In this document: one piece after another, positions 1-5,511 of the stretch | Layout: every line of letters starts with the position of its first letter | How positions within the stretch are numbered: position 1 is the stretch's first letter | Origin: Bacteroidota bacterium | GTDB lineage: Bacteria; Bacteroidota; Bacteroidia; Chitinophagales; Saprospiraceae | DNA length: 5,511 nucleotides | Direction: 5' to 3' | Assembly (NCBI GenBank): GCA_018969455.1 | Contig: JAGWYI010000308.1 | Location: 1 to 5,511 of the forward strand | Position numbers and translations under genes: made by a program | The notes under the pieces: generated by a model | Seen by the model: only the letters and a program-made list of their open reading frames with translations | What the model was told of the DNA's origin: nothing | The model's database searches: none

Positions 1-476
1 TGATGCAGGAGCCCGACAATTACGAATATGCCGCCAACTTTATGTGGTGTTGCACTATGGCGCTCAATGGTTTGTTGTCGCGCGGCGTGCCTACCGACTG
101 GGCCATTCACGCGATCGGGCACGAATTGACGGCGCAATACCACATTGATCATGCGCGCACCCTGGCGATCATCATGCCCGGCCATTACAACTACAATTTT
201 GAAGCGAAAAAACAGAAATTGGCGCAATACGCAACCCGCGTGTGGGGCATTACCGAGGGCAGTGTGGAGGAAAAAGCAAAAGCCGCCATCGATAGAACCG
301 AAGCCTTTTTCAACAGCCTCGGCATAGCGACCCATTTGTCGGAATACACCGAAAACTACCCGGGAACAGCCGAGAAAATCGCCGAAACCTTTACCGCGCG
401 CGGTTGGACGGCTCTGGGCGAACACAAAAACCTGAAACCGCAAGATGTAGAAGTCATTGTGAAAATGCGGTATTAA
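1..476 (+). CDS. Iron-containing alcohol dehydrogenase, YqhD/BDH type (C-terminal part, 5' end outside window)
   Basis: This is the C-terminal 157 or so residues of a group III (iron-type) alcohol dehydrogenase, a cytosolic NAD(P)H-dependent enzyme that interconverts aldehydes and alcohols. The family is about 385 residues long, so more than half, including the nucleotide-binding N-terminal domain, lies left of the window. The reading frame is open to the edge, so the first ATG (position 3) is probably internal. The all-helical metal-binding domain is visible. Counting from that ATG, H36 and H50 are 14 residues apart, in a context reading IHAIGHELTAQYHIDHARTL. They match two of the four metal ligands of E. 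coli YqhD (H267 and H281, from memory); the other two ligands lie upstream. The segments TEGS, THLSEY and LGEH also align with YqhD. It is therefore closer to YqhD/BdhA than to FucO or AdhE. The substrate cannot be told from this part. A strong terminator follows directly, so the gene ends its transcription unit. Confidence 0.92.
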   Translation, partial: MQEPDNYEYAANFMWCCTMALNGLLSRGVPTDWAIHAIGHELTAQYHIDHARTLAIIMPGHYNYNFEAKKQKLAQYATRVWGITEGSVEEKAKAAIDRTEAFFNSLGIATHLSEYTENYPGTAEKIAETFTARGWTALGEHKNLKPQDVEVIVKMRY

Positions 477-480
477 ATAA

Positions 481-507
481 AAAAGGGCGGTTAAAAACTG
501 CCCTTTT
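481..507 (+). terminator. Rho-independent terminator after the alcohol dehydrogenase gene
   Basis: An 11-base-pair stem (481-491 with 497-507, one G-T wobble) closes a 5-base loop of TAAAA. The stem begins AAAAGGGC and ends GCCCTTTT, followed by CTGTTTATT. It starts 4 bases after the TAA stop. Because the stem base is A-rich on the left and T-rich on the right, with more A upstream, it could work on both strands, although no minus-strand gene approaches it here. Confidence 0.88.
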
Positions 508-574
508 CTGTTTATTATAACAACCATTTGGGCTCCAATTGCATCTGGCCTTTAAACCAGCCATCCGTTTACCC

Positions 575-865
575 ATGAAAATTATAGAAAAAGGATACCA
601 GGCTACGCTTGCACCGGGCGTCATAACCGGGCTGATGGTGGCGCTCTATTTAACATTTCGATTCCATTTACCCCTGTTTTGGCAGCTGATAGTGCTTATT
701 GTTGGGGTGGGACTGGGCTCGGTTTTTCAGCATGCCTGGGAACGCAAGGCGGGAGACCTGGCAGATAATTTACAGTTTAGGTGGATGCAACTATGGAGTG
801 CAATGATGTTTTCCATGCTTGTTTTGGTAACAATCTGGGTATGTTATAAAATACTGTTTGGGTAG
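575..865 (+). CDS. Small uncharacterised membrane protein, three predicted transmembrane helices
   Basis: This 96-residue protein matches no family I recognise. It has three hydrophobic stretches long enough to span the inner membrane: about residues 11-30, 34-52 and 71-94. A basic/acidic loop (HAWERKAGDLADN, about 53-65) joins helices 2 and 3. It begins with a short amphipathic MKIIEKGYQ segment and ends KILFG, with no cleavable signal peptide. The ATG at 575 is preferred over an in-frame TTG at 539, which would add 12 residues without hydrophobic or conserved character and would start only 32 bases after the terminator hairpin. There is no Shine-Dalgarno sequence ahead of the ATG. The gene stands alone between a terminator and a 255-base gap, so the neighbours say little about its role. 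Coding status is supported by the clean hydrophobic pattern and gene-like position. The function is unknown. Confidence 0.68.
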   Translation: MKIIEKGYQATLAPGVITGLMVALYLTFRFHLPLFWQLIVLIVGVGLGSVFQHAWERKAGDLADNLQFRWMQLWSAMMFSMLVLVTIWVCYKILFG

Positions 866-1022
866 AAAAGGAGCTCAATTTGAATATTTAGTCTAAAAAA
901 GGGGGAACAAAAGGAATCATTTCCCGCCTGAGGATGTTGTTTTTTTGCAAAGCCGTTTTTTTGTGGTGAATCTGCCGCAAGCTTTACATCAGGTTGCCAA
1001 GTTTTGTGTACAAGGATCTTTA

Positions 1023-1059
1023 TAAATCACTTTAAATCAGCGAAATAAACCCTGATTTA
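1023..1059. promoter_or_regulatory. Possible operator: three TAAATCA half-sites in helical phase
   Basis: The 7-mer TAAATCA occurs at 1023-1029 and 1033-1039, and inverted (TGATTTA) at 1053-1059. The second and third copies form a perfect 8-base inverted repeat, TAAATCAG/CTGATTTA, with an 11-base spacer. The copies are 10 and 20 bases apart, so all three face the same side of the helix. They lie 62-98 bases ahead of the DUF5916 gene start, a usual place for a regulator site. The region is AT-rich, which raises the chance of coincidence, and I do not recognise the motif as belonging to a known regulator. Confidence 0.35.
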
Positions 1060-1083
1060 TCCACAAAACCCTGTGAAATCTGG

Positions 1084-1091
1084 TATATTTT
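1084..1091 (+). promoter_or_regulatory. Weak candidate -7 element for the DUF5916 gene
   Basis: TATATTTT matches seven of eight positions of the Bacteroidota -7 consensus TAnnTTTG (both fixed TA and three T match; the final G is T). A start point near 1097 would give a leader of about 24 bases to the ATG at 1121. No TTTG is found at the expected -33 distance. It lies inside the longer open frame that begins at GTG 1073, so it would favour the later start if real. Confidence 0.25.
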
Positions 1092-1120
1092 CGGCGCCTG
1101 TGAAAACAAATCCTTCTCCC

Positions 1121-3340
1121 ATGCGGTCTTGTCTACCCTTCTTTGTCTGGATATGGTTATTACCTCTTGTTTCGGCTCAAAACCGAACGGAAACCCAAAC
1201 GAATTTTCAAATTCACATCAAAAAAGCCCAAAATGCGCTGCAATTAGATGGGACTTTGGAAGAACCAGATTGGCAAAATGCCGAAAAAGCCGATCATTTC
1301 TGGTTAAAATGGCCGCTAGACAACCAGCAAGCCAAAACCCAAACCGAAATTAAACTCAGTTACGACGCCCATTTTCTGTACATCGCGGCGATGTGCTACG
1401 ATTCTACGCCCAACTATATTGTGCAAAATTTGAAACGCGATGTGGGTTATTGGGATTCCGACGGCATTGCGGTCGTGTTGGATCCGGCAAACAAAGCCAC
1501 CAACGGCTATTTTTTCGGTCTCACGCCTGCCGGCGCACAAACGGAAGGCCTTATTTCGGCCTATTCCGACGACGACAACTTTACCTGGGACAATCGCTGG
1601 TATGGCGAAGTAAAACACCATGTATGGGGCTGGTCGGCCGAATTTGCCATTCCCTTCCAAATCATCCGATTTGGCGACAATGCCCGCGAATGGGGCATCA
1701 ATTTCATCCGAAATGACGCTTCCCGCGGCCAATATTCTACCTGGACCAAAATTCCCCTGCAATTTAACGGCACCGACCTGGGCTTTACCGGGAAATTGAT
1801 ATGGGATGAAGCGCCAAGCCGCGCCAAAGGGAATTATAATGTCGCCCCCTATGTTTCGGGCACAGCCTCAAAGGATTATGAAGAAAACACGAAACGTGAA
1901 GTAAAACCGGGTTTGGGTCTGGACGCCAAAGTGGGCGTTGGCACCGCAATGAACCTCGACCTCACAGTAAACCCCGATTTTTCTCAAATTGAGATTGACG
2001 AACAGGTGGTCAACCTCACCCGTTTCGACATTCAATTACCGGAAAAGCGCACGTTTTTTCTGGAAAATGCCGATTTATTTACCAGTTTTGGCATACCACC
2101 CATTCGGCCCTTCTTTTCCCGGAGGATCGGGCTGGACCCCGACGGCAAAAAAATCCCCATCCTGGGGGGCGCCCGGCTGACCGGAAACCTGAACAGCAAC
2201 ACCCGCATTGGCCTGATGAACATGCAAACTGCTGCGCGCAATGACAACGCTGCGCAAAATTTCACAGCATTCTCGTTCAATCGCCGGCTGTTCGGACGCA
2301 CCGCACTAAACGGGATCTTTTTGAATAAACAGGAATTTAAGGGCGCAGAAATTCAGAAAGGGTATTATGCGCGAAATGCCGGCCTGGAGTTTACCTATAC
2401 CTCCACCGATGGCAAATGGAGCTATTGGGCAACCCATCATCGATCTTATAAACCGGGTTATAAAGACAAAAACTGGTGGGGAAATAGCGGTGTTCAGTAC
2501 AGCGCCCGCCGTTTCGATTTGTTGGTGGATGTGTTGCACATGGGGGTGAATTATTTTGCCGAACAGGGCTTTGAAGCCCGAAAAGAGAATTACGATGTGG
2601 TGCAAGACACCACCATCCGCATCGGATATAATTTTATTTTTACCAACGGGAATTTCCGTTTTTTCCCGAAAGCAGGTCGGTTTCATTGGTTAAATCTGTC
2701 GGAATTCGGGTTTTACAATTTTACCGTCATCAACCCCAACAGCAGTTTGAACGAGGAATCCGGAGGCGTGAATTACAATTTGTATTTGAAAAACACCGCC
2801 ACTTTCCAAATCAGTGTGGATCACAGTACCAGTCATGTACCAGTACCCTTCAAATTTGACGACAAAGAACTAAACGAGAGCCCTGCACTGCCAGCCGGGC
2901 CCTACGCCTACACCACAGCCGGAATGAAATGGAGCAGCGATTCCAGGAAGCCTTTTCAGGTGGAAGGCAATTTCAATGGCGGTCAATTTTACAACGGGAT
3001 GCAGTGGTCGGCCGCGCTGGGCCTGCGCTTGCGCGCGCAACCCTGGGGCAATTTTTCCATGAAATTTCAATACAACAAACTCCAGTTTCCGACGCCCTTC
3101 AACAGCGTCGAATTGTTCAACATCACCCCGAGGGTGGAGTTGTTTTTCAACCGAAATCTCAACTGGACAACCTTTGTACAATACAATACCCAGGCCGATA
3201 ACTTCAACATCAACAGCCGTTTGCAATGGAGGTACCGCCCCATGAGCGATTTGTTTGTGGTTTTTACCGACAACTATATGGTGAAGCAGTGGGGCCCGCG
3301 AAACCGGAGTTTTGTGATCAAATGGAGTTATTGGCTGTAG
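1121..3340 (+). CDS. CBM9-like/DUF5916 outer-membrane beta-barrel protein
   Basis: This 739-residue exported protein has the two-part layout typical of Bacteroidota DUF5916 proteins. A signal peptide (residues 1-19, MRSCLPFFVWIWLLPLVSA) ends in a signal peptidase I type site before QNRT. Residues about 31-225 form a carbohydrate-binding family 9-like beta-sandwich, recognisable from LDGTLEEPDW, YDAHFLYIA, the DSDGIAVVLDP segment and WSAEFAIPF. Residues about 240-739 are the DUF5916 region, whose hallmark runs from NPDFSQIEID through NLTRF to PEKRTFFLENADLF (residues 284-320), followed by PFFSRRIGL and GGARLTGN. The rest alternates hydrophobic and polar residues with many Tyr, Trp and Phe, and the protein ends FVIKWSYWL, a typical outer-membrane barrel end. 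The ATG at 1121 is preferred over upstream GTG codons at 1073 and 1100 because it puts the signal peptide at the N-terminus. The role of the family is not established; glycan or surface binding is an inference from the CBM9-like domain. No TonB, SusC/D or glycoside hydrolase gene is adjacent. Confidence 0.92.
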   Translation: MRSCLPFFVWIWLLPLVSAQNRTETQTNFQIHIKKAQNALQLDGTLEEPDWQNAEKADHFWLKWPLDNQQAKTQTEIKLSYDAHFLYIAAMCYDSTPNYIVQNLKRDVGYWDSDGIAVVLDPANKATNGYFFGLTPAGAQTEGLISAYSDDDNFTWDNRWYGEVKHHVWGWSAEFAIPFQIIRFGDNAREWGINFIRNDASRGQYSTWTKIPLQFNGTDLGFTGKLIWDEAPSRAKGNYNVAPYVSGTASKDYEENTKREVKPGLGLDAKVGVGTAMNLDLTVNPDFSQIEIDEQVVNLTRFDIQLPEKRTFFLENADLFTSFGIPPIRPFFSRRIGLDPDGKKIPILGGARLTGNLNSNTRIGLMNMQTAARNDNAAQNFTAFSFNRRLFGRTALNGIFLNKQEFKGAEIQKGYYARNAGLEFTYTSTDGKWSYWATHHRSYKPGYKDKNWWGNSGVQYSARRFDLLVDVLHMGVNYFAEQGFEARKENYDVVQDTTIRIGYNFIFTNGNFRFFPKAGRFHWLNLSEFGFYNFTVINPNSSLNEESGGVNYNLYLKNTATFQISVDHSTSHVPVPFKFDDKELNESPALPAGPYAYTTAGMKWSSDSRKPFQVEGNFNGGQFYNGMQWSAALGLRLRAQPWGNFSMKFQYNKLQFPTPFNSVELFNITPRVELFFNRNLNWTTFVQYNTQADNFNINSRLQWRYRPMSDLFVVFTDNYMVKQWGPRNRSFVIKWSYWL

Positions 3341-3387
3341 CGCACCGAAAATGACAGTAAACTGAAGACAACAAATTACCTGGCCCC

Positions 3388-3395
3388 TACCTTTG
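3388..3395 (+). promoter_or_regulatory. Perfect Bacteroidota -7 element (TACCTTTG) ahead of hemL
   Basis: TACCTTTG matches TAnnTTTG at every fixed position. It ends only 4 bases before the first ATG of hemL (3400). Transcription in these promoters starts a few bases after the final G, so the start would fall on or beside the start codon. No clear TTTG is seen at the -33 distance. Its position in a 59-base gap with no other signals supports use as a promoter. Confidence 0.6.
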
Positions 3396-3399
3396 CCCC

Positions 3400-4722
3400 A
3401 TGATGCAGAAGAATTATCCCAGCCCCGAAACCTTTACCCGCACCCAAAGTGCAGCGCTTTTTGAAACCGCCAAACAATATTTTCCCGGCGGCGTACACAG
3501 TCCGGTACGGGCTTTCCGCAGTGTGCAGGGGCCGCCCGTATTTTTTGAACACGGCGAAGGCTGCCACATGCGCGATGTAGACGGCCAATGGTATGTGGAT
3601 TTTTGTTGTTCCTGGGGTCCTTTGATTCTTGGGCATGCCGAGCCCACTGTTTTGGCTTATGTACAGGAGACACTTGCGCACGGAATGTCTTTTGGCACCC
3701 CCACGCCGCATGATTTGAAAATTGGCGAATTGATGTTGCGCAATCATCGCTACATCGAAATGGTGCGTTTTGTGAGCAGCGGCACCGAAGCGGTGATGAG
3801 CGCCATTCGATTGGCGCGCGGTGTGACGGGAAAAAGCAAGGTACTCAAGTTTGAAGGTTGCTACCACGGCCATGTGGATTCGCTTTTGGTAAAAGCCGGT
3901 TCCGGACTGGTTACTTTTGGCATTTCTACCTCGGCGGGCATTCCGGCGTCATTTGCCCAGGAAACCATTGTGGCGCCCCTGGCCGATCTTCGAGCCGTGG
4001 AGGAGGCCCTGGAAATGCATAAAAACGACCTTGCCTGTGTGATTATCGAACCGATACCTGCCAACAACGGGTTGCTGATCCAGGATCGTTCGTATTTAGC
4101 GGCCTTGCGCGACATGTGTACGCGTGCGGGCGTGCTGTTGATATTCGACGAGGTGATTTCCGGTTTCCGGGCCGGATTTGAAGGCGCTGCCGGTTATTAC
4201 AACATTCAACCCGACATAATCACCTTTGGCAAAATTATAGGCGGCGGCATGCCGGTGGGCGCTTATGCGGCATCGCGCAGCATCATGGAACACGTGGCGC
4301 CGATGGGTCCGGTTTACCAGGCTGGCACCCTGAGTGCCAATCCGGTGGCCATGGCCGCCGGATATGCCACCCTGCAGGCGCTTTTGCAACCTGGATTTTA
4401 TGAAAGTCTGGAAGAGAAAACCGCCTGGTTTTGCTCGGAACTCACCCAATTTTGTCAGATCAATAATTATCCGGTGCGTTTTCCATTCATTGGATCCATT
4501 TTTTGGCCAACCTTTAGCAGTCAGCGCATTCGGCGGGCCGATGAGATAGACGGTTCAGGTATGGATCATTTCAAGGTAATGCACCTGGAATGCCTCAAGC
4601 GCGGGGTCTATTTCGGGCCATCGGGTTACGAGGTAGGGTTTATTTCCTCGGCACATACGCAGGCAGATCTTGAATTCGCGCTGGAAAAAATAAAAGCGAG
4701 TTTGGATGTTGTTTTTGCTTAA
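3400..4722 (+). CDS. hemL: Glutamate-1-semialdehyde 2,1-aminomutase
   Basis: This PLP-dependent cytosolic enzyme moves the amino group of glutamate-1-semialdehyde to give 5-aminolevulinate, the second step of the C5 route to heme. At 440 residues it is full length (family about 425-435). Compared from memory with the Synechococcus enzyme, key residues sit at a constant offset of +5. These are substrate-binding S34 and R37 in GGVHSPVRAF, Y155 in CYHGH, S168 in KAGSG, D250 in IFDEV (pyridine nitrogen), K278 in FGKIIGGGMP (the Schiff-base lysine, codon 4231-4233), T310 in AGTLSANP (phosphate contact) and E411 in GPSGYE. The phosphate loop SSGTE is at 127-130 or so. Retention of S34, R37 and E411 favours a true aminomutase over another class III aminotransferase. 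Departures include EPIPANNG for the usual EPVAGNMG, and LSAN for LSGN. The start is the ATG at 3400 or the adjacent one at 3403. No hemA or other heme gene is nearby. Confidence 0.94.
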   Translation: MMQKNYPSPETFTRTQSAALFETAKQYFPGGVHSPVRAFRSVQGPPVFFEHGEGCHMRDVDGQWYVDFCCSWGPLILGHAEPTVLAYVQETLAHGMSFGTPTPHDLKIGELMLRNHRYIEMVRFVSSGTEAVMSAIRLARGVTGKSKVLKFEGCYHGHVDSLLVKAGSGLVTFGISTSAGIPASFAQETIVAPLADLRAVEEALEMHKNDLACVIIEPIPANNGLLIQDRSYLAALRDMCTRAGVLLIFDEVISGFRAGFEGAAGYYNIQPDIITFGKIIGGGMPVGAYAASRSIMEHVAPMGPVYQAGTLSANPVAMAAGYATLQALLQPGFYESLEEKTAWFCSELTQFCQINNYPVRFPFIGSIFWPTFSSQRIRRADEIDGSGMDHFKVMHLECLKRGVYFGPSGYEVGFISSAHTQADLEFALEKIKASLDVVFA

Positions 4723-4762
4723 AAAAAAGCCCTTATACCCTAAAATGGGCATAAAGGTTTTT
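4721..4762. terminator. Bidirectional terminator between convergent hemL and ferredoxin genes
   Basis: An imperfect hairpin pairs CCTTAT (4731-4736) with ATAAAGG (4751-4757, one bulged A) and CCC (4738-4740) with GGG (4747-4749) around a TAAAAT loop. On the plus strand it is followed by TTTTT (4758-4762). On the minus strand the same stem is followed by GC and then eight T (complement of 4721-4728). It begins at the hemL stop codon and lies 19 bases beyond the end of the ferredoxin gene, so it can end both transcripts. The stem is not perfect, which lowers certainty. Confidence 0.65.
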
Positions 4763-4781
4763 CGAGTAGGCAAAAAATCGT

Positions 4782-5129
4782 TTAAAGATGCAGTCGCGCC
4801 TTACGATCGAGCAATTGCGCCTCGGTTTCCACCCGGTCGGGGTCGGGCACGCAACAATCTACCGGGCAGACGGCAGCGCATTGGGGTTCTTCGTGAAACC
4901 CGACACATTCTGTGCATTTATCAGGCACAATGTAATAGTACTCGTTAGAGATCGGATTCAATTTATGCGCAGCATCAACTGCGGTGCCATCTTCGAGGGT
5001 ATACGTTCCTTTAACCGTATTTCCATCCGAGATCGCCCACTGAACGCCACCTTCATATATGGCGTTATTGGGGCACTCGGGTTCGCAAGCGCCGCAATTG
5101 ATGCATTCGTCTGTTATCATAATTGCCAT
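4782..5129 (-). CDS. 2[4Fe-4S] ferredoxin (dicluster, Bacteroidota type)
   Basis: This 115-residue soluble electron carrier has two iron-sulfur cluster motifs. The first is C9-x2-C12-x2-C15-x3-C19-P (CINCGACEPECP). The second is C72-x2-C75-x8-C84-x3-C88-P, with the longer 8-residue gap of Allochromatium-type ferredoxins. Two further cysteines follow at C92 and C93 (CPVDCC). A segment of about 52 residues (20-71) separates the motifs, longer than in the small clostridial ferredoxins; it contains GGVQWAISDG and the YYYIVPDKC lead-in. The C-terminus is a charged helix-like tail (ETEAQLLDRKARLHL). The ATG at 5129 (MAIMITDEC) is chosen over one at 5180 because the latter overlaps the -7 promoter element and would add 17 non-ferredoxin residues. 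The redox partners are unknown. The upstream SPOR gene is 63 bases away on the same strand. Confidence 0.93.
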   Translation of the reverse strand: MAIMITDECINCGACEPECPNNAIYEGGVQWAISDGNTVKGTYTLEDGTAVDAAHKLNPISNEYYYIVPDKCTECVGFHEEPQCAAVCPVDCCVPDPDRVETEAQLLDRKARLHL

Positions 5130-5177
5130 AGGACCAAGCAGTTTGCAGGTTGGGAAACAACCCAGGTTTTGGAACTG

Positions 5178-5185
5178 CAAAGGTA
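5178..5185 (-). promoter_or_regulatory. Perfect Bacteroidota -7 element (TACCTTTG) for the ferredoxin gene
   Basis: On the minus strand the bases read TACCTTTG (plus strand CAAAGGTA), a full match to TAnnTTTG and identical to the copy before hemL, including the following C. A start point near 5172 gives a leader of about 43 bases to the ATG at 5129. The element lies just after the SPOR gene's stop codon, so the -33 region falls inside that gene's last codons, where I see no clear TTTG at the usual spacing. It indicates that the ferredoxin can be transcribed apart from the SPOR gene. Confidence 0.6.
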
Positions 5186-5192
5186 CAAAGAC

Positions 5193-5511
5193 CTACTGTA
5201 CTGCCCGGATGAAGCTGTCAAAATTTTCTGACTCGAGCTTTTTTTCCAGGATTTGTGCGTCTTTCCGGGTTTTAAACTTGCCGACAGCCACGGAAAAGAA
5301 GGTTGATCCCGGGAACTGAATCACATTGGCATCGCTGAAACCGTTGTTTCGGAGATTTTTCATGTGATTTTGAGCGCGTGTTTCCATGAGGAACGAACCG
5401 GATATTACATAATAAGCGTCTTTATCGGCGCTTGATACATTCACTTTTGGCGCGGGGCCCGACACTTTTTGTGGTCGGGGGTCATTGGTAATATCGATCA
5501 TCGTTCCGCCG
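5193..5511 (-). CDS. SPOR-domain protein (C-terminal part, 5' end outside window)
   Basis: The visible 105 residues end in a SPOR domain (about residues 29-102 counting from an internal Met at 5501), a fold of roughly 75 residues that binds peptidoglycan stripped of stem peptides, as at division sites. The two half-repeats are recognisable. The first strand is YYVISGSFLMETRAQNHMKN, matching the family's y-V-x-x-GSF pattern. The second is FFSVAVGKFKTRKDAQ, matching V-x-VGxF followed by a helix with A. Before it comes a Pro/Ser/Lys-rich linker (NDPRPQKVSGPAPKVNVSS), usual between a membrane anchor or other N-terminal domain and SPOR. The frame stays open to the right edge, so the Met at 5501 is probably not the start. 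The missing N-terminal part would decide whether it is a membrane-anchored, lipoprotein or periplasmic form. The TAG stop is 63 bases from the ferredoxin start. Confidence 0.85.
   Translation of the reverse strand, partial: GGTMIDITNDPRPQKVSGPAPKVNVSSADKDAYYVISGSFLMETRAQNHMKNLRNNGFSDANVIQFPGSTFFSVAVGKFKTRKDAQILEKKLESENFDSFIRAVQ

Noticed and set aside
545..560. CTGG/CCAG inverted repeat ahead of the small membrane protein
   Set aside because: A four-base stem with an eight-base AT-rich loop is too short to separate from chance.
539..574. TTG start at 539 for the small membrane protein
   Set aside because: It adds 12 residues of no clear character; ATG at 575 is the more usual codon and leads straight into the likely N-terminus.
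901..950. Possible terminator after the small membrane protein: GGGAA/TTCCC pairing followed by a T-run
   Set aside because: Only 4-5 base pairs form and the T-run starts more than ten bases after the stem, so it does not meet the usual terminator form.
1003..1028. TTTG (1003-1006) with TATAAATC (1021-1028) as a promoter
   Set aside because: The spacing is only 14 bases and the second element does not match TAnnTTTG; it overlaps the half-site cluster instead.
1073..1120. GTG start at 1073 (or 1100) for the DUF5916 gene
   Set aside because: It would bury the signal peptide 7-16 residues inside the protein and overlap a candidate -7 element; ATG at 1121 gives a normal signal peptide.
1316..1762. 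148-codon open frame on the minus strand inside the DUF5916 gene
   Set aside because: It is antisense to the conserved CBM9-like domain, has no family resemblance and no promoter, and is explained by codon bias of the real gene.
2306..2686. 126-codon minus-strand open frame inside the DUF5916 gene
   Set aside because: It is an antisense shadow of the barrel region, with no signal or domain.
3376..3873. 165-codon open frame on the minus strand over the start of hemL
   Set aside because: It lies wholly opposite a conserved hemL coding region; its composition looks like an antisense shadow (many His, Ala, Arg), with no recognisable domain.
4788..5231. 147-codon plus-strand open frame opposite the ferredoxin
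   Set aside because: The minus strand encodes an unmistakable two-cluster ferredoxin in the same place; the plus frame also runs through the ferredoxin promoter.

Overview
The window looks like ordinary chromosome from a member of the Bacteroidota, with base composition near 50% GC, possibly from the Saprospiria/Lewinella side of the phylum. Three things support this. There is a CBM9-like/DUF5916 outer-membrane protein, a family concentrated in this phylum. There is a small two-cluster ferredoxin of a type I recall from Bacteroidota. Two perfect copies of TACCTTTG, which fits the Bacteroidota -7 promoter consensus TAnnTTTG, sit just ahead of genes, and none of the four complete genes has a clear Shine-Dalgarno sequence. 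The placement rests on recognition by eye; no database search was possible.

Layout. Positions 1-476 hold the C-terminal part of an iron/zinc-dependent alcohol dehydrogenase of the YqhD/butanol dehydrogenase type (+ strand), cut by the left edge. A strong hairpin terminator follows at 481-507. Next is a small uncharacterised three-helix membrane protein (575-865, +). A 255-base AT-rich gap (866-1120) contains three TAAATCA half-sites in helical phase. The 739-residue DUF5916 outer-membrane protein (1121-3340, +) follows, and then hemL (3400-4722, +), which encodes glutamate-1-semialdehyde 2,1-aminomutase and has its own -7 element almost touching the start codon. A hairpin with T-tracts on both strands (about 4721-4762) separates hemL from the convergent minus-strand genes: a ferredoxin (4782-5129) and, upstream of it, the C-terminal end of a SPOR-domain protein (from 5193 to the right edge).

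The genes do not form one pathway. An aldehyde/alcohol oxidoreductase, an envelope beta-barrel, a tetrapyrrole biosynthesis enzyme, an electron carrier and a peptidoglycan-binding protein lie side by side, mostly as separate transcription units with their own promoters or terminators. I saw no mobile element, CRISPR array, tRNA, rRNA or defence system, and I do not think the window holds a new multi-gene system. The points most worth checking are the hemL promoter/start arrangement (possible leaderless mRNA), the phased half-sites before the DUF5916 gene, and the uncharacterised membrane protein.
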